Shown: one piece after another, positions 53,279 to 62,534 of the stretch | Layout of the letters: each line of letters starts with the position of its first letter | Position numbering within the stretch: the stretch's first letter is position 1 | Source: Herbaspirillum robiniae | Lineage (GTDB): Bacteria > Pseudomonadota > Gammaproteobacteria > Burkholderiales > Burkholderiaceae_D | NCBI RefSeq assembly: GCF_002213415.1 | Contig: NZ_NJGU01000017.1 | Location: 1 to 64,000 of the forward strand | Length of the DNA stretch: 64,000 bases | Direction of reading: 5' to 3' | The notes under the pieces: generated by a model | Told to the model about the DNA's origin: nothing | Seen by the model: only the letters and a program-made list of their open reading frames with translations | Databases searched by the model: none | Made by a program: the position numbers and the translations under genes

Positions 53279-54475
53279 TTACACGCGCTCGAAGATGCCT
53301 GCTGCGCCCATGCCGGTGCCCACGCACATGGTCACCATGCCGTACTTCAGGTTCTTGCGGCGCAGCGCATGAATGGTGGTGGCCGCGCGGATGGCGCCGG
53401 TGGCGCCCAGCGGGTGGCCCAGCGCGATGGCGCCGCCCATCGGGTTGACCTTGCTCGCGTCCAGGCCGAGGTCGCCGATCACGGCCAGCGCCTGCGCCGC
53501 GAAGGCTTCGTTGAGCTCGATCCAGTCGACCTGGTCCTGCGTCAGGCCGCCGGCCTTCAGCGCCGCGGGGATCGCTTCCTTGGGGCCGATGCCCATGATC
53601 TCCGGCGGCACGCCGCGCACCGCGAAGGAGACGAAGCGCGCCAGCGGGGTCAGGTTGAACTGCTTCAGGATCTTTTCGGAAACGATGATCAGCGCGCCGG
53701 CGCCGTCCGAGGTCTGCGAACTGTTGCCGGCGGTGACGCTGCCCTTGGCCGCGAACACCGGCTTCAACTTGGCCAGCGCGGCGATGTTGGAGTCAGCGCG
53801 CGGGCCTTCGTCCAGGCTCACGGTGCGGGTCTTGAGGTCGATCTCGCCGGTGCCGAGGTTGGGGAAGCGCTCGACGATCTCGAACGGCGTCATCTCGTCG
53901 TTGAACTCGCCGGCCTGCTGGGCGGCGATCGCCTTCTGGTGCGACGCCAGCGCGAATTCGTCCTGCGCTTCGCGCGAGACCTTCCACTGCTGCGCCACCT
54001 TCTCGGCGGTCAGGCCCATGCCGTAGGCCATGCCGACGTTCTCGTCCTTGAAGGCGTTGATGTTGATGGACGGGTGGAAACCCATCATCGGCACCATCGA
54101 CATCGACTCGGCGCCGGCGGCGATCATGACGTCGGCTTCACCGACGCGGATGCGGTCGGCCGCCATGGCAATCGCTGTGATGCCCGAGGCGCAGTAGCGG
54201 TTGATGGTGACGCCGCCGATGGTATTGGGCAGGCCGGCCAGCAGCACGGCGTTACGCGCCATGTTCAGGCCTTGCGCGCCTTCGGGGAAGGAACAGCCGA
54301 CGATGGCGTCCTCGATCAGTTTCGGATCCAGGCCGGGCACCTGCGCCACGGCGGACTGGATGGCGCGCACCAGCAGGTCGTCCGGGCGCGTGTTCTTGAA
54401 CATGCCGCGCGGGGCCTTGCCGATCGGGGTGCGGGTGGCGGCGACGATGTAGGCGTCTTGCAGTTGTTTGCTCAT
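53279..54475 (-). CDS. fadA: Acetyl-CoA acyltransferase (beta-ketothiolase), beta-oxidation
   Basis: 398 residues of the degradative thiolase type. Catalytic cysteine in NRYCASGITAI near 93, [11 protein letters not shown] near 325, [15 protein letters not shown] with the active-site His near 354, and CVGTGMGAAG with the second Cys near 385. Cleaves 3-ketoacyl-CoA to acetyl-CoA in the last step of each beta-oxidation cycle. 48 bases downstream of the fadB-type gene. Confidence 0.93.
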   Translation of the reverse strand: MSKQLQDAYIVAATRTPIGKAPRGMFKNTRPDDLLVRAIQSAVAQVPGLDPKLIEDAIVGCSFPEGAQGLNMARNAVLLAGLPNTIGGVTINRYCASGITAIAMAADRIRVGEADVMIAAGAESMSMVPMMGFHPSININAFKDENVGMAYGMGLTAEKVAQQWKVSREAQDEFALASHQKAIAAQQAGEFNDEMTPFEIVERFPNLGTGEIDLKTRTVSLDEGPRADSNIAALAKLKPVFAAKGSVTAGNSSQTSDGAGALIIVSEKILKQFNLTPLARFVSFAVRGVPPEIMGIGPKEAIPAALKAGGLTQDQVDWIELNEAFAAQALAVIGDLGLDASKVNPMGGAIALGHPLGATGAIRAATTIHALRRKNLKYGMVTMCVGTGMGAAGIFERV

Positions 54476-54523
54476 TCTATTGCTCCTGAATTGGGGCTTG
54501 TCTCTTTGTCGTTGCTCGTTTGC

Positions 54524-56911
54524 TTAATTGCGCACCGGCTTGCCGGTTTGCATCATCCCCATGATCCGCTCTTGCGTCTTGGGGTGGTTGAGCAATTCCA
54601 TGAAGAACTTGCGCTCGATATCGAGCAGCCACTGTTCGTTGACGATGCTGCCCTCTTCCACTTCGCCGCCGGCCACGGTCTCGGCGATCATCTTGCCCAG
54701 CTTGAAGTCGTGGGCCGAGATGAAGCCGCCGTCGCGCATGTTGACCAGCTGCGCCATGATGGTGGCCAGGCCGTTGCGGCCCACCACCGGCACTTGCGGC
54801 GGCAGCGGCGCGCGGTAGCCGGCGTCGAACAGCGCGCGCGCCTCGACCTTGGCCACGTGCAGCAATTCGTACGGGTTGAAGACGACCACGTCGTTGTCCT
54901 TCAGGTAGCCCAGCTTCTTCGCTTCCAGCGCCGACTTGGAGACGTTGGCGGTAGCCGCGGCCAGCATGTAGTCCTTCAGGAACTGCAGGATGTCGTTACC
55001 CTTGGCTTCCTTGGCCGCGCGCACCGCTGCTTCCTTCAGGCCGCCGCCGGCCGGGATCAGGCCCACGCCCACTTCCACCAGGCCGATGTAGGACTCGATC
55101 GAGACCACCCGCTTGGCGGCATGCAGCAGCAGTTCGCAGCCGCCGCCCAGGGCCAGGCCGGCCACCGCGGCGATCACCGGCACGTTGGCGTACTTCAGGC
55201 GCTGGTGCGCCTGCTGCAGCTGGTGCACCACCGGCTCGATGGCCTTGACGCCGCCCGACATGAACAGCGGCAGCATCGACTGCAGGTCGGCGCCGGCCGA
55301 GAAGGCGCCGCCTTCGGCCGCGTCCGGATGCCAGATCACCAGGCCCTTGAAGTTCTTCTCGGCTTCAGCCACGGCCTTGTTCATGCCGTCGATCACGCCC
55401 TGACCGATCACGTGCATCTTGGTCTTGAAGGACAGGATCAGCACGTCGTCGTTCTGGTGCCAGACGCGCACCGATTCGTCTTCGAAGACGGTGGTGCCGG
55501 CGGTCTTGCCGTCGGCCGCGCCTTCGCCGACCAGCGGCGCGCGGAAGGCCTGGCGCTGGTACACCGGCAGCTCCGAACGGGCCACGTCGGCCTTCTTGGA
55601 AGGCGACCAGGAACCCTTGGCGCTGTGCACGCCTTCGCGGCCGTCGAACACCCAGGCCGGCAGCGGCGCGCTGGACAGAGCGCGGCCGGCGTCGATGTCT
55701 TCCTTGACCCACTCGGCGATCTGCTTCCAGCCGGCGGCCTGCCAGGTCTCGAACGGACCGACGCTCCAGCCGAAGCCCCAGCGCATCGCGAAGTCGAGGT
55801 CGCGCGCGTTGTCGGCGATGGCCTCCAGGTGCACCGCGATGTAGTGGAAGGCGTCGCGGAAGATGGCCCACAGGAACTGGCCTTGGGGGTTGGTCGAGTC
55901 GTGCAGCGCCTTCATGCGCTTGACCGGATCCTTTTCCTTCAGGATGCGGGCGATGATGTCGTCGGCCTTGGCGCCGCCGGGCACGTAGTCGCCCTTGGCC
56001 GGGTCGATGCGCAGGATGTCCTTGCCCACCTTCTTGTAGAAACCGGCGCCGCTCTTCTGGCCCAGCGCGCCTTGCTCAACCAGCTTGGCCAGGAGCGGCG
56101 GCGTGGCGTACGACGAGAAGAACGGGTCGTCCTTCAGGTTGTCCTGCATGGTCTTGATGACGTGGCCCATGGTGTCCAGGCCCACCACGTCGGCGGTACG
56201 GAAGGTGCCGGACTTGGCGCGGCCCAGCTTGGCGCCGGTCAGATCGTCCACCACGTCCACCGACAGGCCGTATTTTTCAGCCTCGATCACGGTGGCCAGG
56301 ATGCCGAACACGCCGACGCGGTTGGCCACGAAGTTCGGGGTGTCGAAGGCGCGCACCACGCCCTTGCCCAGGGTGGTGGTGAGGAAGGCTTCCAGCTTGT
56401 CCAGGATTTCCGACTGGGTGGACTTGGTCGGGATCAGCTCGACCAGGTGCATGTAGCGCGGCGGGTTGAAGAAGTGCACGCCGCAGAAGCGCGCCTTCAG
56501 CTCGGCGTCGAAACCTTCGGACAGCGCATTGATCGACAGGCCCGAGGTGTTGGAGGCGAAGATGGTGTTGGCGCCGATGTGCGGCGCGACCTTCTTGTAC
56601 AGGTCGTGCTTCCAGTCCATGCGCTCGGCGATGGCCTCGATGATCAGGTCGCAGCCGGAGAGCTTCGCCAGGTCGTCCTCGTAGTTGGCGACCTCGATCA
56701 GGGCGGCGTCATCCTTGTTGCCCAGCGGCGCGGGGCTGAGTTTCTTCAGGTTCTCGATGGCGCGCAGCACGATGCCGTTCTTCGGGCCTTCCTTGGCCGG
56801 CAGGTCGAACAGCACGACCGGCACGCGGGCGTTGATGCAGTGGGCGGCAATCTGGGCGCCCATGACGCCGGCGCCGAGCACGGCCACTTTTTTGACGATG
56901 AAATTGGACAC
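54524..56911 (-). CDS. 3-hydroxyacyl-CoA dehydrogenase / enoyl-CoA hydratase, FadN-like order
   Basis: 795 residues. The hydroxyacyl-CoA dehydrogenase module comes first (about 5-300, VAVLGAGVMGAQIAAHC, CGVHFFNPPRYMHLVEL) and the crotonase module last (about 480-720, GGAFSAGADLQSM, VAGLALGGGCELLLHA). This order is the reverse of E. coli FadB/FadJ and matches the FadN type. It carries out the second and third steps of beta-oxidation. Co-directional with fadE upstream (273-base gap) and fadA downstream (48-base gap). ATG at 56911. Confidence 0.92.
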   Translation of the reverse strand: MSNFIVKKVAVLGAGVMGAQIAAHCINARVPVVLFDLPAKEGPKNGIVLRAIENLKKLSPAPLGNKDDAALIEVANYEDDLAKLSGCDLIIEAIAERMDWKHDLYKKVAPHIGANTIFASNTSGLSINALSEGFDAELKARFCGVHFFNPPRYMHLVELIPTKSTQSEILDKLEAFLTTTLGKGVVRAFDTPNFVANRVGVFGILATVIEAEKYGLSVDVVDDLTGAKLGRAKSGTFRTADVVGLDTMGHVIKTMQDNLKDDPFFSSYATPPLLAKLVEQGALGQKSGAGFYKKVGKDILRIDPAKGDYVPGGAKADDIIARILKEKDPVKRMKALHDSTNPQGQFLWAIFRDAFHYIAVHLEAIADNARDLDFAMRWGFGWSVGPFETWQAAGWKQIAEWVKEDIDAGRALSSAPLPAWVFDGREGVHSAKGSWSPSKKADVARSELPVYQRQAFRAPLVGEGAADGKTAGTTVFEDESVRVWHQNDDVLILSFKTKMHVIGQGVIDGMNKAVAEAEKNFKGLVIWHPDAAEGGAFSAGADLQSMLPLFMSGGVKAIEPVVHQLQQAHQRLKYANVPVIAAVAGLALGGGCELLLHAAKRVVSIESYIGLVEVGVGLIPAGGGLKEAAVRAAKEAKGNDILQFLKDYMLAAATANVSKSALEAKKLGYLKDNDVVVFNPYELLHVAKVEARALFDAGYRAPLPPQVPVVGRNGLATIMAQLVNMRDGGFISAHDFKLGKMIAETVAGGEVEEGSIVNEQWLLDIERKFFMELLNHPKTQERIMGMMQTGKPVRN

Positions 56912-57114
56912 GCAAGTCTCCTTCTAGGTAAGCCTGGTAGCAAAGCAAAAACGGATCGGATAACAGTTCGATTGCAGGCGACGGCACGGCGGCGCGGTCA
57001 GGACAAGGTAGCAAGGCACCAATACAGCGAGATGACACTGTACGCCCTTGCGCGCCTGCCGTCGTCTTGCGCCCGGGAAACTCGCTCCCCGGCGGTTTGC
57101 TTCTTTCTTGACGC

Positions 57115-57139
57115 CGCCGCCGGCGCAGGGCCGGCGGCG
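57115..57139 (-). other. GC hairpin between fadE and fadB-type genes
   Basis: Arms CGCCGCCGGC and GCCGGCGGCG with a 5-base loop, downstream of fadE; no T-run on the minus strand. Possible processing or pause site within the operon, not a clear terminator. The surrounding 273-base gap (56912-57184) shows nothing else. Confidence 0.4.
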
Positions 57140-57184
57140 CGGTGATGCTTTGATGTTACGGGTAGTGCGGAATTGCCGTGACGC

Positions 57185-58975
57185 TCAGAACAGGTCCGCG
57201 TCCAGCGCCATCAGGTTGCCCGCGCCGGAACGCGCCTGGCGGATCAGCATCGCGGTTTCCGGCAGCAGGCGCGCGAAGTAGAAGCGCGCGGTGGCCAGCT
57301 TGGCGGTGTAGAAGCTGTCGCCGGAATCCTGCTTCTCCAGCGCGATCTTGGCCATGCGGGCGAACAGGTAGGAGAACACCAGGTGGCCCACCACGCGCAG
57401 GTAGGGCACGGCGGCGGCGCCGGCTTCGTCCTGGTTGGCGAAGGACTTCATGCCGATTTCCATGGTCAGCTTGCTGACCTTGTCGCCGATGTCGGCCAGC
57501 GGAGTGATGAACTCGGACATGGATTCGTCGGTGCCGTGCTCTTCCACGAAGGCCTGGATCAGCGCGCCGAACTTCTTCAGCTTGGCGCCGTTGTCCATCA
57601 GGATCTTGCGGCCCAGCAGGTCCAGCGACTGGATGGTGTTGGTGCCTTCGTAGATCATGTTGATGCGGGCGTCGCGCACGTATTGCTCCATGCCCCACTC
57701 GCTGATGTAGCCGTGGCCGCCGTAGACCTGCAGGCACTCGGAAGTGGCGGTCCAGGCGTTGTCGGTCAGGAAGGCCTTCACCACCGGGGTCAGCAGCGCG
57801 ACCAGGTCGGCCGAGTCCTTGCGCACTTCTTCGTCGGGGTGCGACAGCTCCTTGTCCAGTTCCAGCGCGACGTAGGAGGTGAAGGCGCGGCCGCCTTCGG
57901 CGTAGGCCTTGGCAGTCAGCAGCATGCGGCGCACGTCGGGGTGCACGATGATCGGGTCGGCCGGCTTGTCGGCGGCCTTGATGCCGGACAGGCTGCGCAT
58001 CTGCAAACGGTCCTTGGCGTACACCAGCGCGTTCTGGTAAGCCACTTCGGTCAGGCCCAGGCCTTGCATGCCCACGCCCAGGCGGGCCGCGTTCATGAAC
58101 ACGAACATCGCCTGCAGGCCCTTGTGCGGCTGGCCGATCAGCCAGCCGGTGGCGCCGTCCAGGTTCATCTGGCAGGTGGCGTTGCCGTGGATGCCCATCT
58201 TCTCTTCGATGGCGCCGCAGAAGATCGGGTTGCGCGCGCCCAGCGAACCGTCGGCGTTGGGCAGGAACTTGGGCACGATGAACAGCGAGATGCCCTTGGA
58301 GCCTTGCGGCGCATCCGGCAGGCGCGCCAGCACCAGGTGCACGATGTTGTCGGAGACGTCGTTTTCGCCGGCCGAGATGAAGATCTTGTTGCCGGTGATC
58401 TTGTAGGAACCATCGCCTTGCGGCTCGGCCTTGCTGCGCAAGAGGCCCAGGTCGGTGCCGCAGTGCGCTTCGGTCAGGCACATGGTGCCGGTCCACTCGC
58501 CCGAGACCAGCTTGGGCAGGTACAGCGCCTTCTGCTCGTCGGAGCCGTGCGCGTGCAGGCACTCGTAGGCGCCGTGCGACAGGCCGGGGTACATGGTCCA
58601 GGCCTGGTTGGACGAGTTGAGCATCTCGTAGAACGAGTTGTTCAGCGTCAGCGGCAGGCCCTGGCCGCCGAATTCGGTATCACAGGACAACGCCGCCCAG
58701 CCGGCTTCCACGTACTGCTTGTAGGCTTCCTTGAAACCCTTGGGCGTGGTCACGGCCTTGGTCTCGCGGTCGAAGTGGCAGCCTTCGAGGTCGCCCGAAT
58801 GGTTCAGCGGGAACAGCACCTGCGAGGTGAACTTGCCGCCCTCTTCCAGCACCTGGTCGATCAGTTCGCGGTTGGTCTCGGCGTGCGGCGGCAGGTCCTT
58901 GAAGACCTCTTCGACCTTCAGCAGTTCGTGCAGCACGAATTGCATGTCGCGCAGGGGGGCGTTGTATTGGGGCAT
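57185..58975 (-). CDS. fadE: Acyl-CoA dehydrogenase
   Basis: 596 residues: long-form ACD with the N-terminal extension (QYNAPLRDMQFVLHELL) and C-terminal domain seen in betaproteobacterial acyl-CoA dehydrogenases. Features include GTMCLTEAHCGTDLGLLRS near 163 and YEGTNTIQSLDLLGRKI near 441, the FAD-binding tract. Oxidises acyl-CoA to 2-enoyl-CoA. Starts 18 bases after the TetR stop and is co-transcribed with it. The 3' spacer carries a GC-rich hairpin (57115-57139) without a T-run. Confidence 0.93.
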   Translation of the reverse strand: MPQYNAPLRDMQFVLHELLKVEEVFKDLPPHAETNRELIDQVLEEGGKFTSQVLFPLNHSGDLEGCHFDRETKAVTTPKGFKEAYKQYVEAGWAALSCDTEFGGQGLPLTLNNSFYEMLNSSNQAWTMYPGLSHGAYECLHAHGSDEQKALYLPKLVSGEWTGTMCLTEAHCGTDLGLLRSKAEPQGDGSYKITGNKIFISAGENDVSDNIVHLVLARLPDAPQGSKGISLFIVPKFLPNADGSLGARNPIFCGAIEEKMGIHGNATCQMNLDGATGWLIGQPHKGLQAMFVFMNAARLGVGMQGLGLTEVAYQNALVYAKDRLQMRSLSGIKAADKPADPIIVHPDVRRMLLTAKAYAEGGRAFTSYVALELDKELSHPDEEVRKDSADLVALLTPVVKAFLTDNAWTATSECLQVYGGHGYISEWGMEQYVRDARINMIYEGTNTIQSLDLLGRKILMDNGAKLKKFGALIQAFVEEHGTDESMSEFITPLADIGDKVSKLTMEIGMKSFANQDEAGAAAVPYLRVVGHLVFSYLFARMAKIALEKQDSGDSFYTAKLATARFYFARLLPETAMLIRQARSGAGNLMALDADLF

Positions 58976-58993
58976 GTGTGTCTCCGGGACAAG

Positions 58994-59689
58994 TTACGCT
59001 GCTTTTTTTGCAGCCGATTTGGAATTCTTCGGGGCGGATGCGGCGCTGTCGCTGCCTTGCGGGCGGTAGCTCTCGATCAGGCGGCGAAAGCTCGCCTCGG
59101 CGCGCTCGACGCTGCCGGGGATGTGCAGGAAGCGCGCGTCGTGGTGCAGCGCCAGGATCAGGCCGTACATTTCGTAGACCATCTGGCTCACGTCGATGTC
59201 GGGACGCATGTGGCCGGCTTCCATGGCCTGTTTGATGCAGCGCTCCAGCGCATCGCGCCAGGCCTGGACCATCGCCACCAGGTGGTCGCGGATGGCGCCG
59301 GGGCGATCGTCGTACTCGACCGCGCCGCTGATGTAGATGCAGCCCAGCGCGATTTCGACGGTGACCTGCTTGACCCAGCGCGCGAACATGGCTTCCAGTC
59401 GCGGCAGGCCGCGCGGCTCCTTGATGGACGGATAGAACACGTCCTGCTCGAAACGGGTGTGGTACAGGCGCACGACTTCGATCTGCAGGTCTTCGCGCGA
59501 GCCGAAATGGGCGAACACGCCGGACTTGCTCATCTTCATCTTCTCGGCCAGCAGGCCGATGGTGAGCCCTTCCAGGCCGTCGCGGCTGGCCAGCTCCAGC
59601 GCCACATCGAGGATGGCGGCGCGGGTCTGTTCGCCTTTGCGCAGGAATTTGGGGCGGGCGGCGGTAGTCACCTTGCTTGTCTCAGTCAT
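58994..59689 (-). CDS. TetR-family transcriptional regulator of beta-oxidation
   Basis: 231 residues. N-terminal helix-turn-helix at about 20-65 (TIGLLAEKMKMSKSGVFAHF), ligand domain about 80-205, and an unusual C-terminal Lys/Ala/Ser tail (SAASAPKNSKSAAKKAA). Heads the operon tetR-fadE-fadB-fadA. By analogy with PsrA and FadP repressors it would sense acyl-CoA. A palindromic operator candidate lies upstream at 59805-59820. Confidence 0.88.
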   Translation of the reverse strand: MTETSKVTTAARPKFLRKGEQTRAAILDVALELASRDGLEGLTIGLLAEKMKMSKSGVFAHFGSREDLQIEVVRLYHTRFEQDVFYPSIKEPRGLPRLEAMFARWVKQVTVEIALGCIYISGAVEYDDRPGAIRDHLVAMVQAWRDALERCIKQAMEAGHMRPDIDVSQMVYEMYGLILALHHDARFLHIPGSVERAEASFRRLIESYRPQGSDSAASAPKNSKSAAKKAA

Positions 59690-59804
59690 CGTTGTCTCTT
59701 TGGTATCCGCCGCATTGGCCGACGGCGGGTCGGTCCGGATAAATACGCGCCCTCTTGTGCCGGGACGGCTTTTCTGAGAAGTTTAGATTGTTCTCGGAAT
59801 TTAT

Positions 59805-59820
59805 TCGAACGATCGTACTA
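59805..59820. promoter_or_regulatory. Palindromic operator candidate for the fad TetR regulator
   Basis: The core ACGATCGT at 59809-59816 is a perfect 8-base palindrome, with partial extension through G/C at 59807 and 59818, in the AT-rich leader of tetR-fadE. It is the only strong symmetric element in the 208-base promoter gap. Assignment to this regulator is inference. Confidence 0.5.
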
Positions 59821-59897
59821 TTATTCATCGCGCCGCAAATGTCAAACAAAAAATCGGCGCGCGGGAACGCCCGGGAAGCTTGCCGCCGAGCAAGCGT

Positions 59898-60350
59898 TCA
59901 GGAGGCCTCGGGAGGCTGCGGCGCAGCCGGGCCGGCGGCGCCCAGCAGGTCGTGGGCGTCGAGGATGGCGTAGACGATGGAAGGATGGTTTTCCAGGCAC
60001 TTGCGGATCGCGGCCGGAATGGTTTCGCGGGTCTTCTTGCACAGGCCCGGCTGCTCGCCCAGGCGGATGTCGAGGCCGCCGCGCACGGTGCGGACCTCTT
60101 CGGTCGCCGGACTGATGTGCAGGACGATGCCCAGGTTCTTTTGCAGCAGCTTGCCCACATGCAGCAGGTCGGCATAGGAATCGATGCGGCCGATGCGCTC
60201 GATCAGGCGTTTTTCTTCCTCGCGCGTCAGGAACAGGATGCGCGCGGACTCCGAGCCGAGCTTGTCCAGCAGCAGCTCACGCTCGCACGCGCACGCGCCG
60301 GGCGGGCATTCCTTGCGGATGGACGGCTGGAACAGGACTGCCTGGGACAT
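59898..60350 (-). CDS. Conserved-looking hypothetical protein with N-terminal cysteine cluster
   Basis: 150 residues, family not recognised. Starts MSQAVLFQPS (ATG at 60350, AAGGTG upstream), with a tight cysteine pattern CPPGACAC at about residues 14-21 that could bind metal, followed by a long helical body (LGSESARILFLTREEEKRLI, IDSYADLLHVGKLLQKNLG) and a C-terminal Ala/Pro tail. No signal peptide or membrane segment. It is not co-oriented with an obvious partner, other than hslR upstream. Confidence 0.65.
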   Translation of the reverse strand: MSQAVLFQPSIRKECPPGACACERELLLDKLGSESARILFLTREEEKRLIERIGRIDSYADLLHVGKLLQKNLGIVLHISPATEEVRTVRGGLDIRLGEQPGLCKKTRETIPAAIRKCLENHPSIVYAILDAHDLLGAAGPAAPQPPEAS

Positions 60351-60446
60351 CTGCACCTTCGCGCGTGAAAGAAGACGGGCCGGGGAAATCTTTCGCCATC
60401 TTACAACGAGGCGCCGCCGCGCTGCAGCCCGGCGGCGACGCGCGGC

Positions 60447-60821
60447 TCAGGACGAGGAACGGTCCAGCAGGCGGCGGTCGCGCTTGGTGGGACGCCCCTT
60501 GATCTGGGCCGACGGTTCGCGAAACAACCGATGACGCTCGGCCTCGGCTTCGCGGCGACGCACGCTGTCCTCGGTCTCGCCGTAGAGCGTGGCGGCGATC
60601 GCGGCCGAACCGCGCTTGTCGGCGATGCCGGTGACCAGCACCTCCCATTCGGTCGAGCCGTTGTCGATCTTCAGCCGGTCGCCCACCCTCACGTTGTGCG
60701 AGGGCTTGGTGGCGTCGCCGTTGAGCCTGACGCGGCCGCGGTCGATGGCCTCAGTGGCCAGCGAGCGCGTCTTGAAGAAACGCGCGGCCCAGCACCATTT
60801 GTCGATGCGGGTGGTGTCCAT
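60447..60821 (-). CDS. hslR: Hsp15 family S4 RNA-binding protein
   Basis: 124 residues. S4 domain at about 4-65 (RIDKWCWAARFFKTRSLA, VRLNGDATKPSHNVRVGD) and a basic C-terminus (KGRPTKRDRRLLDRSS). Hsp15 binds the free 50S subunit carrying a nascent chain and helps rescue it after heat shock. ATG at 60821 gives the family N-terminus. Ribosome-binding site is weak. Confidence 0.9.
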   Translation of the reverse strand: MDTTRIDKWCWAARFFKTRSLATEAIDRGRVRLNGDATKPSHNVRVGDRLKIDNGSTEWEVLVTGIADKRGSAAIAATLYGETEDSVRRREAEAERHRLFREPSAQIKGRPTKRDRRLLDRSSS

Positions 60822-60918
60822 GGTGGTTCTGTGGCTGTTGGTGAAGGTTTGATTGTACGGATTCGCCACATGGTGCGTGCGCTGTTGCCCACGATGGCCA
60901 GGCGCGACAAACGACACC

Positions 60919-61017
60919 GGGTTCCCGCCTTCGCGGGAACGACGAATGGACGATGAGCTCGACCAGCCGGAAGTATCAGCAACACCTCGGTATCGTCCCG
61001 CGAAGGCGAGAACCCAG
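60919..61017. repeat. Inverted pair of REP-like palindromic elements
   Basis: Element A at about 60919-60943 contains GTTCCCGC-CTTC-GCGGGAAC, a hairpin with 8-base stem. Element B at about 60994-61017 carries CCCGCGAAGGCGAGAACC, the same unit in reverse orientation with one change. The CGCCTTCGCGGGAACG core is typical of dispersed extragenic repeats of many beta- and gammaproteobacteria. Their spread in this genome cannot be seen from one window. Confidence 0.75.
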
Positions 61018-61104
61018 CGTCGTTCAAACTACCGTCGAAGCACGACGAAAGTCACCGGAAAGTGACCCGCGCCGGGATGACGGCACGTTTTGTCAGCCCC
61101 AGGA

Positions 61105-61130
61105 AAAACGCCGGCAAGCGCCGGCGTTTT
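61105..61130 (-). terminator. Rho-independent terminator of the acetyl-CoA acetyltransferase gene
   Basis: Arms AAAACGCCGGC and GCCGGCGTTTT around AAGC, with a T-tract on the minus strand. It lies 29 bases beyond the gene's stop. Confidence 0.9.
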
Positions 61131-61158
61131 CACTACTGCTGCGAAGCTGAACAGGCGA

Positions 61159-62334
61159 TCAGCGCTCAACCGCCAGCGCCACGCCCATGCCGCCGCCGAT
61201 ACACAGGCTGGCCAGGCCCTTCTTGGCGTCGCGACGGACCATTTCGTGCAGCAGGGTCACCAGCACGCGGCAGCCGGAGGCGCCGATCGGGTGGCCCAGC
61301 GCGATGGCGCCGCCGTTGACGTTGATCTTGCTGGTGTCCCAGCCCATCTGCTTGTTGACGGCAATCGCCTGGGCCGCGAAGGCTTCGTTGATTTCCATCA
61401 GGTCCAGGTCCTGCGGAGTCCAGCCGGCCTTCTTCAGGGTCAGCTGCGAGGCCGGCACCGGGCCCATGCCCATGATGCTCGGATCCAGGCCGGCCGAGGA
61501 GTAGGACTTGATCCTGGCCAGCACCGGCAGGCCCAGCTCGGCGGCCAGTTTGGCCGAAGTCACCACCACCGCGGCGGCGCCGTCGTTGATGCCCGAGGCG
61601 TTGCCTGCGGTCACGCTGCCGGCCTTGTCGAAGGCGGGGCGCAGGCCGGCCAGGGCCTCGGCGGTGACGCCGTGCTTGACGAACTCGTCGGTGTCGAAGA
61701 CCACGGTTTCCTTCTTGCCCTTGATCTCGATGGGCACGATCTCATCCTTGAACCTGCCGGCCTTTTGCGCGGCTTCGGCCTTGTTCTGCGAGGCGGCGGC
61801 GAAGGCGTCCTGCTCTTCGCGCGAGATCTCGAACTTCTTGGCCACGTTCTCGGCGGTGATGCCCATGTGGTACTGGTTGTAGACGTCCCACAGGCCGTCG
61901 ACGATCATGGTGTCGGTCAGCTTGGCGTCGCCCATGCGGAAGCCGTCGCGCGAATTGTTGAGCACGTGCGGCGAGGCGCTCATGTTTTCCTGGCCGCCGG
62001 CGATGACGATCTGGGCGTCGCCGCACTTGATGGCCTGGGCCGCCAGCTGCACCGCCTTCAGGCCGCTGCCGCAGACCTTGCCGACCACGAAGGCCGGCAC
62101 CATGTCGGGCAGGCCGGACTTGATCACCGACTGGCGCGCCGGGTTCTGGCCCAGGCCCGCGGTCAGCACCTGGCCCAGGATGACTTCGCTGATGGCTTCC
62201 GGCTTGATGCCGGTCTTGGCCAGCAAGGCCTTGATGACTTGCGCACCGAGATCGGCGGCGGCGATCTTCGACAGCGATCCACCAAATTTGCCGATTGCTG
62301 TTCTCTGTGCTGCAACAATGACGACGTCATCCAT
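61159..62334 (-). CDS. phaA: Acetyl-CoA acetyltransferase (biosynthetic-type thiolase)
   Basis: 391 residues. Catalytic Cys in [10 protein letters not shown] near 88, [11 protein letters not shown] near 316, [15 protein letters not shown] with the His near 347, and [14 protein letters not shown] at the C-terminus. Condenses two acetyl-CoA to acetoacetyl-CoA (first step of polyhydroxybutyrate synthesis) or works in reverse; no phaB or phaC is adjacent, so the pathway is inferred from the family. Symbol could equally be atoB. Own promoter in the 200-base gap upstream. Confidence 0.9.
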   Translation of the reverse strand: MDDVVIVAAQRTAIGKFGGSLSKIAAADLGAQVIKALLAKTGIKPEAISEVILGQVLTAGLGQNPARQSVIKSGLPDMVPAFVVGKVCGSGLKAVQLAAQAIKCGDAQIVIAGGQENMSASPHVLNNSRDGFRMGDAKLTDTMIVDGLWDVYNQYHMGITAENVAKKFEISREEQDAFAAASQNKAEAAQKAGRFKDEIVPIEIKGKKETVVFDTDEFVKHGVTAEALAGLRPAFDKAGSVTAGNASGINDGAAAVVVTSAKLAAELGLPVLARIKSYSSAGLDPSIMGMGPVPASQLTLKKAGWTPQDLDLMEINEAFAAQAIAVNKQMGWDTSKINVNGGAIALGHPIGASGCRVLVTLLHEMVRRDAKKGLASLCIGGGMGVALAVER

Positions 62335-62534
62335 AATGCGCTCCTTTTATTGAAATGGCAGGAAGGCCTTTGCACGCGGCCTTCCATCAGAAACCCGGAC
62401 GGCCATCTTAGTGCATTTCATCATGGAATGCGATACGGTGGATTTTCGGTATTTCGGCACTTCCGCCTTCACCGGCCAGCCCGCCCGGATCGGTCTTCAA
62501 CTGCCGCCACCTACCCGCAAATGCGGCGTGCGGC

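Larger units (their letters stand above)
60822..61158. other. Gap with REP-like elements
   Basis: No gene. Contains an inverted pair of REP-like repeats (listed next) and a terminator for the acetyltransferase gene at its right end. Short open frames here are not supported. Confidence 0.6.

Noticed and set aside
53369-57145. Open frame of over 1200 codons on the plus strand opposite the fad genes
   Set aside because: Antisense shadow of fadA and the fadB-type gene, with valine/histidine/glutamine-rich low-complexity product.
57383-60115. Plus-strand frame of 910 codons across fadE and tetR
   Set aside because: Antisense shadow spanning two recognised genes and their spacer.
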